This document shows positions 35,161 to 43,174 of a stretch of DNA of 64,000 nt, one piece after another (the first letter of the stretch is position 1; every line of letters begins with the position of its first letter). A program made the translations under genes and the position numbers. Location of the stretch: NCBI RefSeq assembly GCF_014529705.1, contig NZ_JAANIH010000007.1, forward strand, positions 124,001 to 188,000. Reading direction: 5' to 3'. Source of the DNA: Bradyrhizobium campsiandrae (GTDB taxonomy: Bacteria; Pseudomonadota; Alphaproteobacteria; Rhizobiales; Xanthobacteraceae). The notes below the pieces were generated by a model. It was not told where the DNA came from. It was given only the letters and a program-made list of their open reading frames with translations, and made no database searches.

Positions 35161-36564
35161 TCAGACCCGCGCCTCGGCAAGGCTTGGCGCGCCTTCGCCT
35201 TGCGGGCTGCGACGCAGGTAGAACCACCAGGTCAAAGCCAGGCACGAGGCGTAGAAGCCGAGATAGATCGCGAGCGCGAGCTGCGGACCGCCGGTCAGGG
35301 CGATCGACTTGCCGAAGCCGCTCGGGATCAGGTAGCCGCCGACGGCACCGACCGCGCCGATGAAACCGACCGCCGCGCCGCTCTCGATGCTGGCTGTCTT
35401 CAAGGCAGCCGCGCGCTCGGCATCGCCCTTGCCGCGCACCTTGAACAGGTTCTGCTCGCGGAAGATCGAGGGGATCATGCGGTAGGTCGAGCCATTGCCG
35501 ATGCCGGTGGTGACGAACAGGATCAGGAACATCGACAGGAAGCCGATGAAGTCCTTGTGCCCGACGAAATAGAGCACGCCGACCGTCGCCGCCGTCATCG
35601 CGATGAAATTCCAGAAGGTGAGGATCGAGCCGCCGATCCTGTCGGCGAGCAGGCCGCCGAGCGGCCGCGACAACGAACCGACCAGTGGCCCGAGGAACGC
35701 GATACCGATCGTCACCGCCGGAAACTGCGTCTTGAGCAACAGCGGAAACGCGGCCGAATAGCCGATGAAGGATCCGAACGTGCCGATATAGAGGTACGCC
35801 ATGATCCAGGTGTGCTTGCGCTTGACGATCGCGAGCTGGTTCTTCACCGACGACTTCGCTGAGGTGAGATTGTTCATGAAGAACACCGCACCGAACACCG
35901 CGATCGCGATCGGCAGCACCCACATCAGTCCGGCATTTTGCAGGAAGATGCCGTCGACCGGCGTCGCCTGGAACAGATTGATGACGGCCAACGTCATCAG
36001 GATCGGGGTCAGCAGCTGCACGCTGGAAACGCCGATATTGCCGCCGGCCGCGTTGAGGCCGAGCGCCCAGCCCTTCATCCGGTCGGGGAAGAAGAAGGAG
36101 ATATTGGTCATGCTGGAGGCGAAATTGCCGCCGCCGAGACCGGCGGTCGAAGCCACCAGCAGCATCAGCCAGAACGGCGTCTCGGGCTGGCTGACGAAAT
36201 AGGCCAGCGACAGCGTCGGGACGAACAGGATCGCCGCGCTGAAAATGGTCCAGTTGCGGCCGCCGAACGTCGTCACCGCAAAGGTGTAGGGAAAGCGCAT
36301 CAGGGCGCCGATCAGGCCGGGCACCGCGACGAGCTGAAACAGCTGGTCGGTCGAGTAGTGGAAGCCTGCCTGCGGCAGCTTGGTGGTGACGATGCTCCAG
36401 ATCAGCCAGACCGAAAAGCCGATGTGCTCGGCCACGATCGACCAGATCAGGTTGCGCCTTGCGATGGTCTTGCCCGTCGCATTCCAGAACGCCTCGTCCT
36501 CGGGGCGCCAGTCTGAAATCCAGGTCGGACTTGAAGCCGGATGTCGCGTCGAATTCGTCGTCAT
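35161..36564 (-). CDS. narK: Nitrate/nitrite MFS transporter
   Basis: 467 residues with 12 predicted membrane segments. The nitrate signature GGGNFASSMTNISFFFPDRMKG and the second-half counterpart near GNGSTYRMIPSIFREQNL are both present, as in NarK-type nitrate/nitrite transporters. It is preceded by its own sigma-54-like promoter, and a GGAAGGGA ribosome site stands just before the ATG. It lies between the NrtABC genes and the globin gene. Confidence 0.95.
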   Translation of the reverse strand: MTTNSTRHPASSPTWISDWRPEDEAFWNATGKTIARRNLIWSIVAEHIGFSVWLIWSIVTTKLPQAGFHYSTDQLFQLVAVPGLIGALMRFPYTFAVTTFGGRNWTIFSAAILFVPTLSLAYFVSQPETPFWLMLLVASTAGLGGGNFASSMTNISFFFPDRMKGWALGLNAAGGNIGVSSVQLLTPILMTLAVINLFQATPVDGIFLQNAGLMWVLPIAIAVFGAVFFMNNLTSAKSSVKNQLAIVKRKHTWIMAYLYIGTFGSFIGYSAAFPLLLKTQFPAVTIGIAFLGPLVGSLSRPLGGLLADRIGGSILTFWNFIAMTAATVGVLYFVGHKDFIGFLSMFLILFVTTGIGNGSTYRMIPSIFREQNLFKVRGKGDAERAAALKTASIESGAAVGFIGAVGAVGGYLIPSGFGKSIALTGGPQLALAIYLGFYASCLALTWWFYLRRSPQGEGAPSLAEARV

Positions 36565-36711
36565 TGAATATCCCTTCCAGACTCACCGCTGCGTCGTTGC
36601 AGGCTCAGCCTCCACGCAAGGAGGCACGCTCCGAGGCAAGGCCCCGGTGGCGAGATCACGATGCTGATTGATGATGTTGAGGGACGTCGTCGTTGGCGTC
36701 GGACAAAGTAA

Positions 36712-36728
36712 TTCAACTTCCGTGCCAA
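36712..36728 (-). promoter_or_regulatory. Sigma-54-like promoter of narK
   Basis: On the minus strand TTGGCACGGAAGTTGAA fits the sigma-54 consensus YTGGCACGRNNNTTGCW except for A instead of C in the -12 element. The GG and the -12 GA are ten bases apart, as required. The start point would fall near 36700, giving a leader of about 135 bases. Confidence 0.65.
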
Positions 36729-36813
36729 CTGCTCGCACCAGGGAAATACAGGGAAATTCAGCGACTTATTCGAATTGCCCGAAATATTTGCAGGGCCATT
36801 TCGCACGCAAATC

Positions 36814-36854
36814 TTGCGATTCGCTCAATCCCTGTGCGGCGCACAAGGATTGAG
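36814..36854 (-). promoter_or_regulatory. Conserved palindromic upstream element of narK
   Basis: TGTGCG-G-CGCACA (36833-36845) is a perfect palindrome embedded in a larger dyad with arms CTCAATCC and GGATTGAG (36824-36854, one mismatched pair). Next to it TTGCGATTCGCTCAA (36814-36828) is identical to a motif before nrtA. The palindrome ends 105 bases and the motif 86 bases from the sigma-54-like promoter, the same distances as at nrtA. This is the expected position of an enhancer for NtrC or another activator. Confidence 0.6.
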
Positions 36855-36882
36855 CTTGATGATTCAAAATTAGGCGCAGGGT

Positions 36883-37677
36883 TTACGCCGCTTCGACAAA
36901 GCGGTGGCGCTCGTAGAGGAACTCGAGCACGCGCTGCCGACACTTCAAATACGTCGCGTTGGTCGCGAGCTCGAGGCGCTTGCGCGGCCGGGCGAGCGGC
37001 ACCTCCAGCACCTCGCCGATGCGCGCGCTTGGCCCGTTGGTCATCATGACGATGCGATCGGAGAGCAGCACGGCTTCGTCGACGTCGTGGGTGATCATCA
37101 GAATCGTGTTGCCGAGCTTCTGATGCAGCGCCATCACGGAATCCTGGAGATGGGCGCGGGTCAATGCGTCGAGCGCACCGAAAGGCTCGTCCAGCAACAG
37201 CACCTTCGGCTCCATCGCCAGCGCCCGCGCGATGCCGACGCGTTGCTTCATGCCGCCGGAGATTTCGGATGGACGTTTGTCCCTGGCATGGGCCATCTGC
37301 ACCAGGTTGAGATTGTGCATCACCCAGGCGTCGCGCTCGGCTTTGGACTTGGTCCTGGCAAAGACCTTGTCGACGCCGAGCTTGACGTTCTCGTAGACGG
37401 TGAGCCACGGCAGCAGGCTGTGGTTCTGGAACACCACCGCGCGATCGGGCCCCGGCGCATTGACCTCGCGGTTCTCCAGCAGCACGCCGCCGGTGGTGGC
37501 GCCCGTCAGGCCGGCGATGATGTTCAGCAGGGTCGACTTGCCGCAGCCGGAATGGCCGATGATCGAGACGTATTCGCCCTTCTCGATCGTCAGGTTGATG
37601 TCCTTCAGCACCTCGGTGGTCGCAGCACCGCGGGTGAAGATCTTGTCGATGTGATCGAGCTTCAGATAGGCGGTCAT
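36883..37677 (-). CDS. nrtC: Nitrate ABC transporter ATP-binding protein
   Basis: 264 residues. Walker A GHSGCGKST lies near residue 42, the Q-loop VVFQNHSLLPWLTVYENVKLGVDKVF is typical of the nitrate group, the signature reads ISGGMKQR, and Walker B VLLLDEPFGALD follows. Unlike cyanobacterial NrtC it has no fused binding domain and so is more like NrtD/NasD. It follows nrtB by 13 bases. Confidence 0.93.
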   Translation of the reverse strand: MTAYLKLDHIDKIFTRGAATTEVLKDINLTIEKGEYVSIIGHSGCGKSTLLNIIAGLTGATTGGVLLENREVNAPGPDRAVVFQNHSLLPWLTVYENVKLGVDKVFARTKSKAERDAWVMHNLNLVQMAHARDKRPSEISGGMKQRVGIARALAMEPKVLLLDEPFGALDALTRAHLQDSVMALHQKLGNTILMITHDVDEAVLLSDRIVMMTNGPSARIGEVLEVPLARPRKRLELATNATYLKCRQRVLEFLYERHRFVEAA

Positions 37678-37690
37678 GTGCCCTTCTCCC

Positions 37691-38587
37691 TCAGTTCTGC
37701 GCGGTGCCGCGGGTGACGACCTTGCCGAGGCCCGCGATCAGACGGTCGAGCACGAAGCCGACGATGCCGACATAGAACAGCGCCAGAATGATCTCGCTGA
37801 TATGCGAGGAATTCCAGGCGTCCCAGATGAAGAAGCCGATGCCGACGCCGCCGATCAGCATTTCGGCTGCAATGATGGCGAGCCACGACAGGCCGATGCC
37901 GATGCGAAGCCCGGTGAAGATGTAAGGCGCCGCCGCCGGGATCATGATCTTGGCGAAAAATTCCAGCGGATTGAGCTGCACAACCGCGGCGACGTTGCGA
38001 TAGTCCTGCGGAATGTTGCGGATACCGACCGCGGTATTGATGATGATCGGCCAGATCGAGGTGATGAAGATGACGAAGATCGCGCTAGGCTGGCCGTCGC
38101 GGAAGGCGGCGAGCGAGAGCGGCAGCCAGGCCAGCGGTGGAATGGTCCGCAGCACCTGGAACAACGGATCGAGCCCGCGCATCGCCCAGACCGACTGCCC
38201 GACCAGCACGCCGAGCGCGATGCCGGCAATCGCCGAGAGCGAGTAGCCGAGCGCAACGCGCTGGAGGCTGGCGGACAGATGCCAGAACAGGCCCTTGTCG
38301 ATGCCGCCATGGTCGAAGAACGGATCGAAGATCAGTTCCTTGGTGTCCTTGAACACCTTTGACGGCGGCGGCAGCGCGGAGCCTGCGCGGCGGCAGACCA
38401 GCTCCCACACCAGCGCAAGCAATGCGATCACGACCAGGGGCGGAATGACGCGCACCGCGGTCTCCTTCGCCATCCGCGCATAGGCCTCGGCGCGCGGCGG
38501 GCGCCTCGGTGTCATCGCAACGACAGGCGCGGCGACGGATGCAGGCGCCGCGGTCTCGACCTCGATCTTGGTGGCAGGCATGTTCAT
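37691..38587 (-). CDS. nrtB: Nitrate ABC transporter permease
   Basis: 298 residues from the ATG at 38587, which has a GGAGAA site; a longer frame to 39385 overlaps nrtA and is spurious. After a 50-residue Ala/Pro-rich N-terminal tail come about six membrane segments and the NtrB-type stretch RTIPPLAWLPLSLAAFRDGQPSAIFVIFIT followed by GIRNIPQDYRNVA. It forms the inner-membrane channel of the nitrate importer. Confidence 0.94.
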   Translation of the reverse strand: MNMPATKIEVETAAPASVAAPVVAMTPRRPPRAEAYARMAKETAVRVIPPLVVIALLALVWELVCRRAGSALPPPSKVFKDTKELIFDPFFDHGGIDKGLFWHLSASLQRVALGYSLSAIAGIALGVLVGQSVWAMRGLDPLFQVLRTIPPLAWLPLSLAAFRDGQPSAIFVIFITSIWPIIINTAVGIRNIPQDYRNVAAVVQLNPLEFFAKIMIPAAAPYIFTGLRIGIGLSWLAIIAAEMLIGGVGIGFFIWDAWNSSHISEIILALFYVGIVGFVLDRLIAGLGKVVTRGTAQN

Positions 38588-38640
38588 CGCATTCTCCGGC
38601 TTCAAAGGATGCGGCCGCCCGAAGGCGGCCGCGGGCTCCA

Positions 38641-39957
38641 TCAGACTTCGACGCGCTTGATCGCGAGCGACTTCAGATAGGCAGCCGGATTTTCGGGATC
38701 GAACACCTTGCCGTCGAAGAAGGTCTCCTTGCCGCGCGAGGTGGAAGCCGGGATGTCGGCGCTCGCGACGCCGAGCGTCTTGGCCGCATCCTTCCAGAGG
38801 TCCTCGCGATTGACCTTGGCGATGAGTGCCTTGGTGTCGAAGCCGGGCTCGTACTTGCCCCAGCGAATGTCCTCGGTAAGGAACCAGAGGTCGTGGCTCT
38901 GGAACGGATAGGAGGCCTGGTCCTTCCAGAACCGCATTTGTTGCGGCGAGTTCTCGACGACGCGGCCGGTGCCGTAGTCGAACTTGCCCTTCATACGGTC
39001 GGTGACATCCTCGACCGGGCAGTTGATCCACTGCCGCTTGGCGCAGATCACCGCGGCTTCCTCGCGGTTCTCGGCCTTCTCGGCCCATTGCTGGGCTTCC
39101 ATCACCGCCATCAGCAGCGCCTTCGCCGCCTTTGGATATTTGTCGACCCAGGCCGCGCGCATGCCGAATGATTTTTCGGGATGCTTGTCCCAGAGCTCGC
39201 CGGTGGTGATCGCGGTGTAGCCGATCTCCTGATGAATGAGCTGCAGGTTCCACGGCTCGCAGACGCAGAAGCAGTCCATGGTGCCAACCTTCATGTTGGC
39301 GACCATCTGCGGCGGCGGCACCACGATGGTTTCGATGTCCTTGTCCGGATCGATGCCGCCGGCGGCGAGCCAGTAGCGGATCCACAGATCATGCGTGCCG
39401 CCGGGGAAGGTCATCGCGGCCTTCACCGCCTTGCCGCTGGCCTTCTTCTTCTCCAGCGCCGCCTTGAAGGGCGCGGTGTCGATGCCGACCTTGAGATCGG
39501 CATATTCCTTGGCGACCGAGATGCACTGACCGTTCAGGTTCAACCGCGCCAGGATGTACATCGGCGTCGGCTGGTTGTTCTGCGTCACCTTGCCGGCCGA
39601 GATCAGATACGGCATCGGGGTGAGGATGTGCGCGCCGTCGATGCCGTTGCCTTCGGAGCCAAGCACGAGGTTGTCGCGCGTGGTGCCCCAGGAGGCCTGC
39701 TTCTGCACCTCGACGTCGGGCATGCCGTATTTGGCGAAGATGCCCTTCTCCTTGGCGACGAACAGCGGGGTCGCGTCGGTCAGCGCGATGAAGCCGAGCT
39801 TGGCGCCCTTGACCTCGGGGCCTGCGTCCTGCGCGAAGGCGCCGGCGGGGAAGTTCAGCTTGGCGGCGGCGAGAAGAGCGGCGGTCGAGCCGGTAGCCTT
39901 CAACAATTGGCGGCGGCTGAGCCCATTATCCGAGGGCCGGCGGGTGCGCTTGGTCAT
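38641..39957 (-). CDS. nrtA: Nitrate ABC transporter substrate-binding protein
   Basis: 438 residues from the ATG at 39957. A twin-arginine signal (SRRQLLKATG, residues 14-23) precedes a hydrophobic stretch ending AGAFAQD, so export is probably by Tat. The mature protein has the CmpA/NrtA pattern: GFIALTDATPLFVAKEKGIF, TFPGGTHDLWIRYWLAAGGIDPD and CVCEPWNLQLI. These give the nitrate pocket of the NrtA family. It is the first gene of the nitrate operon. Confidence 0.95.
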   Translation of the reverse strand: MTKRTRRPSDNGLSRRQLLKATGSTAALLAAAKLNFPAGAFAQDAGPEVKGAKLGFIALTDATPLFVAKEKGIFAKYGMPDVEVQKQASWGTTRDNLVLGSEGNGIDGAHILTPMPYLISAGKVTQNNQPTPMYILARLNLNGQCISVAKEYADLKVGIDTAPFKAALEKKKASGKAVKAAMTFPGGTHDLWIRYWLAAGGIDPDKDIETIVVPPPQMVANMKVGTMDCFCVCEPWNLQLIHQEIGYTAITTGELWDKHPEKSFGMRAAWVDKYPKAAKALLMAVMEAQQWAEKAENREEAAVICAKRQWINCPVEDVTDRMKGKFDYGTGRVVENSPQQMRFWKDQASYPFQSHDLWFLTEDIRWGKYEPGFDTKALIAKVNREDLWKDAAKTLGVASADIPASTSRGKETFFDGKVFDPENPAAYLKSLAIKRVEV

Positions 39958-40032
39958 GGATCGTGTCGTCCTTTGCATCGTTGCGGATTGATGGCGTCAG
40001 TGCACACGAGCAGCCCGTCCGTCCGTAACGCC

Positions 40033-40073
40033 AAAAAAGCGCATGCGAACGCGCGACGGGGGAGACCCCCGTC
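40033..40073 (-). terminator. Leader hairpin and intrinsic terminator before nrtA
   Basis: On the minus strand GACGGGGG-TCT-CCCCCGTC (40073-40055) is directly followed by a second stem, GCGCGT-TCGC-ATGCGC (40054-40039), and six T (40038-40033). The stop signal stands about 75 bases before the nrtA start codon. This matches the premature terminator that NasT-type ANTAR antiterminators overcome when NasS senses nitrate. NasS and NasT are not encoded in this window. Confidence 0.7.
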
Positions 40074-40139
40074 TTGGTGGCGTCGGCATTTCGGATGAGA
40101 AGTCTCGCGGGACGGCTTCAATGGCGTCGGCTTGAACGA

Positions 40140-40156
40140 TTCAAGCTTCATGCCAA
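40140..40156 (-). promoter_or_regulatory. Sigma-54-like promoter of nrtA
   Basis: On the minus strand TTGGCATGAAGCTTGAA matches the sigma-54 consensus with two differences (T in TGGCATG and A in the -12 element). The GG and the GA are ten bases apart. It has the same unusual TTGAA box as the narK promoter. Transcription would start near 40129. Confidence 0.6.
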
Positions 40157-40241
40157 GCCAAAGGGACGTAAAAAATTCGTTGAATCAATAAGTTGCACGC
40201 TCCGAGCCGGATTGTCGCAGCACGCCGCGCGCACGCCAAAT

Positions 40242-40273
40242 TTGCGATTCGCTCAAATCTTGTGCGCCGCACA
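40242..40273 (-). promoter_or_regulatory. Conserved palindromic upstream element of nrtA
   Basis: TGTGCG-C-CGCACA (40261-40273) is a perfect palindrome; TTGCGATTCGCTCAA (40242-40256) is identical to the motif before narK. The distances to the sigma-54-like promoter are 105 and 86 bases, exactly as at narK, while the sequence between element and promoter differs. A role as activator-binding enhancer is inferred. Confidence 0.6.
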
Positions 40274-40302
40274 CAAAGTAGGCAGACGCGATTCACGCCT
40301 TA

Positions 40303-41220
40303 TCAGGCCGGCTCCGCCGCCTTCGTCCCCAGCGGCTTGGGCGCAATGCCGCCGCCGGGCTTGAGGTGGAATTCGTAGGTCATCAGGTGCCAGGGCCCGT
40401 TCGCCTTGGCACCGTCGGGCATCACAGGGTCGTTGCGGGGCTCGACCTTGGCGACGAGGTCGTCCTTGACCCCGAACACCACGTCGGAATCGAGATATTT
40501 GTCGCCGCCGATGAAGACATGCGTGATCAGCGGCTCGTAGCCCTTCGCGTTGACGAGGAAGTGCACATGCGCCGGCCGCATCGGATGGCGCTTGGTCTGC
40601 ACGATCATTTCGCCGACCGGCCCGTCGGTCGGGATCGGATAGCTGCACGGCAGGATGGTGCGGAAGAAGAAGCGGCCATCGCCGTCGGTGACGAAGCGCG
40701 CCCGCGCCGAGGCGCCGACCTCGTCATAATTCGCCTTCTGTGAATCGTAGAAGCCGTCATCGTCGGCATGCCAGACGTCGACAGGGACGTTCGCCAGCGG
40801 CTTGCCCTTGAGATCGGTGACGCGGCTCTGCACGAACATCCGCTCGCCGGTGAGATTGTTCGGCGAGATGTCGGTGCCGTGGGCGGTGACCTTGTGCTCA
40901 CCGACATAGAACGGGCCGAGCACGGTGGTCTCCGTCGCGCCGTCGCGGTCGCGATGGTTCACCGCGTCGACCAGCATGGAGACGCCGAGCACGTCGGAGA
41001 GCAGGATGAACTCCTGTCGGGTGTCGGTGCATTTCTGGCCGGTGCGGGTCAGGAAATCGATGGCGTATTCCCATTCCTCGAAGGTGAGACCGGTCTTGCT
41101 CACGTAATCGTGCAGCGACTTCACCAATTCCTGCAGGAGGAATTTCGCCCGCGGGTTTGGCGTGCTGTCGAAGCTCTTGACGACGGCCTCGGTGAGTTCG
41201 GTCTCGTTGAACTGGGTCAT
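40303..41220 (-). CDS. Intradiol ring-cleavage dioxygenase (hydroxyquinol/catechol 1,2-dioxygenase type)
   Basis: 305 residues from the ATG at 41220. The helical N-terminal dimerisation domain (about residues 10-95) is typical of catechol and hydroxyquinol dioxygenases. Iron ligands are seen as Tyr in VLGPFYVG and PCSYPIPTDGP and His in MRPAHVHF. It opens an ortho-diol aromatic ring to a muconate or maleylacetate. The absence of a maleylacetate reductase or muconate cycloisomerase gene nearby leaves the substrate open. Confidence 0.9.
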   Translation of the reverse strand: MTQFNETELTEAVVKSFDSTPNPRAKFLLQELVKSLHDYVSKTGLTFEEWEYAIDFLTRTGQKCTDTRQEFILLSDVLGVSMLVDAVNHRDRDGATETTVLGPFYVGEHKVTAHGTDISPNNLTGERMFVQSRVTDLKGKPLANVPVDVWHADDDGFYDSQKANYDEVGASARARFVTDGDGRFFFRTILPCSYPIPTDGPVGEMIVQTKRHPMRPAHVHFLVNAKGYEPLITHVFIGGDKYLDSDVVFGVKDDLVAKVEPRNDPVMPDGAKANGPWHLMTYEFHLKPGGGIAPKPLGTKAAEPA

Positions 41221-41382
41221 GGTGCGTTTGCCTTGATTTTTCTCGTTGGCCCGGCGGGGCTCCTTGGAGGCGTTCCGGATCAAAGCCTACACCATCAGGC
41301 GACCTCGCGTTAAGCGCGACGCGCTTGGAATGAGGCCGTCATTTCGGCTATCAACGCCTTCAGAACAGTGCCGGAGGAACCA

Positions 41383-42657
41383 ATGCTCGCCCCTACCCCC
41401 GCCTCGCCCGAATCCGTGGGCATGTCCAAGGCCGCGCTCGACCGCGTCGATGCCCATCTGAGGGCCCGGTACATCGATGCCGGCCGTTTTCCGGGAACGC
41501 ACCTGCTCGTCTATCGCCGCGGCAAGGTCGCCCACAGCTCGGTGCAGGGCCTTGCCGATGTCGAGCGCAAGGTGCCGGTCAAGGACGACACCATCTACCG
41601 CATCTATTCCATGACCAAGCCGCTCACCAGCGTCGCCTTCATGATGCTGGTCGAGGAGGGCCTGGTCGCGATCGACGAGCCGGTCGCAAAGTATATTCCG
41701 GAATGGAAGAATCTCGGCGTGTTCGTCGCGGGCACCTCGCCCAATTTCCTGACCCGGCCCCCGGCCCGGCCGATGCTGATCGTCGACCTGCTGCGCCACA
41801 CCTCGGGACTGACTTACGGCTTCCAGCAGCGCTCCAATGTCGATGCCGCCTATCGCGCCGAGAAGATCGGCGAGGTCGAGAAAGCAGGTACGCTCCAGAC
41901 CATGATCGAGGGCCTTGCAAAAATCCCGCTTGAGTTTTCGCCGGGCGAGTCATGGAACTACTCGGTCGCGACCGACGTGATCGGCTATCTCGTCGGCAAG
42001 ATCTCGGGCATGCCGTTCGAGCAGTTCCTCAAGACCCGCATTCTCGATCCACTCGGCATGACCGACACCGATTTTTACGTGCCGGCGTCGAAGGCGCATC
42101 GCTTTGCGGCGTGCTACTCGGCCGATCCCGGTGGCGGCATGACCTTCCATGCCGGCCAGCGCCGCGAGGGCCTGACGCTCCAGGACGACCCGGCGACGAG
42201 TTCGTTCCTGTCGCCGCCGTCTTTCATCTCGGGTGGCGGCGGGCTGTGCTCGACGATGGCCGACTATCTCACCTTCTGCCGCGCGCTCCTCAACGGCGGC
42301 GAGCTTGGTGGTGTCAGACTGATCGGGCCGAAGACGCTGGCGCTGATGACCAGCAATCACATTCCGGGCGGACAGGCGCTGCCGGAAGTGTCGCGCTCGC
42401 TGTTTTCGGAGGCCGCCTATAACGGCATCGGCTTCGGCCTCGGCTTTGCGGTGACGATGCGCCCCGCCGAGACGCTGATCGCGGGCAGCCCCGGCGAATA
42501 TAATTGGGGCGGAGCGGCAACGACCTCGTTCTGGATCGATCCGGCCGAAGAGCTGATCACGATCTTCATGACGCAGGTGCTGCCGTCGAGCGCCTACCCG
42601 CTGCGCCGCGAGCTGCGCAGCATGGTTTATGCGGCGATCACCGAGAGCAATCTCTGA
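41383..42657 (+). CDS. Serine hydrolase, beta-lactamase class C/esterase family
   Basis: 424 residues from the ATG at 41383, preceded by GGAGG. The nucleophile motif S-x-x-K is in IYSMTKPLTS near residue 70, and the Tyr motif in WNYSVATDVIGYL near 190; GGGGLCSTMADYLTF and a late GGAATTSFWIDP complete the fold. No signal peptide is evident, so it is more likely a cytoplasmic esterase or amidase (EstB-like) than a secreted beta-lactamase. It is divergent from the dioxygenase gene. Confidence 0.88.
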   Translation: MLAPTPASPESVGMSKAALDRVDAHLRARYIDAGRFPGTHLLVYRRGKVAHSSVQGLADVERKVPVKDDTIYRIYSMTKPLTSVAFMMLVEEGLVAIDEPVAKYIPEWKNLGVFVAGTSPNFLTRPPARPMLIVDLLRHTSGLTYGFQQRSNVDAAYRAEKIGEVEKAGTLQTMIEGLAKIPLEFSPGESWNYSVATDVIGYLVGKISGMPFEQFLKTRILDPLGMTDTDFYVPASKAHRFAACYSADPGGGMTFHAGQRREGLTLQDDPATSSFLSPPSFISGGGGLCSTMADYLTFCRALLNGGELGGVRLIGPKTLALMTSNHIPGGQALPEVSRSLFSEAAYNGIGFGLGFAVTMRPAETLIAGSPGEYNWGGAATTSFWIDPAEELITIFMTQVLPSSAYPLRRELRSMVYAAITESNL

Positions 42658-42717
42658 CGCTCCCGGCATTTGTTGTGACGGGCTCCGCACAGCGTTGCGG
42701 AGCCCGTTGCTTTTGGT

Positions 42718-42804
42718 TCAGTGGAAGTGGCCGATCAGGTAAACGCCGCCGCCAATCACCAGCACGGCCGGCACGGCCCATAAAATCAGGACGGGCATTG
42801 TCAT
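42718..42804 (-). CDS. 28-residue predicted membrane protein
   Basis: ATG at 42804 with GAGGAGG ideally placed, stop at 42718. The product is one hydrophobic helix (MPVLILWAVPAVLVIGGG and on) with a histidine-containing end GHFH. The ribosome site begins right after the stop codon of the small secreted protein gene (42810-43043), so the two are coupled. The function is unknown; the coupling and strong ribosome site are the main evidence that it is real. Confidence 0.6.
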   Translation of the reverse strand: MTMPVLILWAVPAVLVIGGGVYLIGHFH

Positions 42805-42809
42805 CCTCC

Positions 42810-43043
42810 TCAGTTTGACGTGCAGACCTTGACGGTCTTCATGCCGCTCTCAGCCTCGGTGCGCGATTTGTAGATCGTGCCGGAGGGACTGACGACGGTC
42901 ATGGACGTGTCGGTCGGCTTCTTGTCGACGATGGTGCACTTCTTCGTCTTGACGTCCTGCACGACATAGAACTCGTCGGCCGCGAACGCCGGCAGTGAAA
43001 ACGCAGCCACCATCAGGGCTGCGGTTGCGATCCTCAGCTTCAT
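42810..43043 (-). CDS. Small secreted protein with two cysteines
   Basis: 77 residues from the ATG at 43043, with a GGAGGAGAGA ribosome site. A signal peptide (MKLRIATAALMVAAFSLPAFA) is followed by a 56-residue domain, DEFYVVQDVKTKKCTIVDKKP to a final VKVCTSN; its two cysteines could form a disulfide. This type of short periplasmic protein is common in Bradyrhizobium, but its job is unknown. It is coupled to the 28-residue membrane protein gene downstream. Confidence 0.75.
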   Translation of the reverse strand: MKLRIATAALMVAAFSLPAFAADEFYVVQDVKTKKCTIVDKKPTDTSMTVVSPSGTIYKSRTEAESGMKTVKVCTSN

Positions 43044-43174
43044 TCTCTCCTCCTCCAATTGCCGGACGTTGCGCCCGGTCGATTCGAGAACGGGAAAAAG
43101 TAGCAATTTGTTCCTTATCAGCCGGAACGGCGCCTGCAGCGAGATGTTGATGGAGCAGCCTCGGAGATCAACAC

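Larger units (their letters stand above)
36565..36882 (-). other. narK upstream control region
   Basis: No gene. Reading on the minus strand it holds, in order, a long palindrome (36824-36854), a 15-base conserved motif (36814-36828), a sigma-54-like promoter (36712-36728) and two short hairpins in the leader, one of them GCCTCC-TTGCGT-GGAGGC with a six-base loop. No T-tract follows, so the leader hairpins are not an obvious terminator. Confidence 0.6.
39958..40302 (-). other. nrtA upstream control region and leader
   Basis: No gene. On the minus strand it holds a conserved palindromic element (40242-40273), a sigma-54-like promoter (40140-40156) overlapping a dyad GCTTGAA-TCG-TTCAAGC, and a leader of about 170 bases with a strong hairpin and an intrinsic terminator (40033-40073) before the nrtA start. 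Confidence 0.65.

Noticed and set aside
36814-36854. Treating the narK upstream palindrome only as a REP element
   Set aside because: The same element stands before nrtA at the same distance from a sigma-54-like promoter, and I found no other copy in the window, which favours a regulatory site. A dispersed-repeat origin is still possible and needs a genome search.
37691-39385. Long version of the nrtB gene (564 codons)
   Set aside because: The upstream part overlaps nrtA in another frame and has no domain; the ATG at 38587 has a good ribosome site and gives a normal-length permease.
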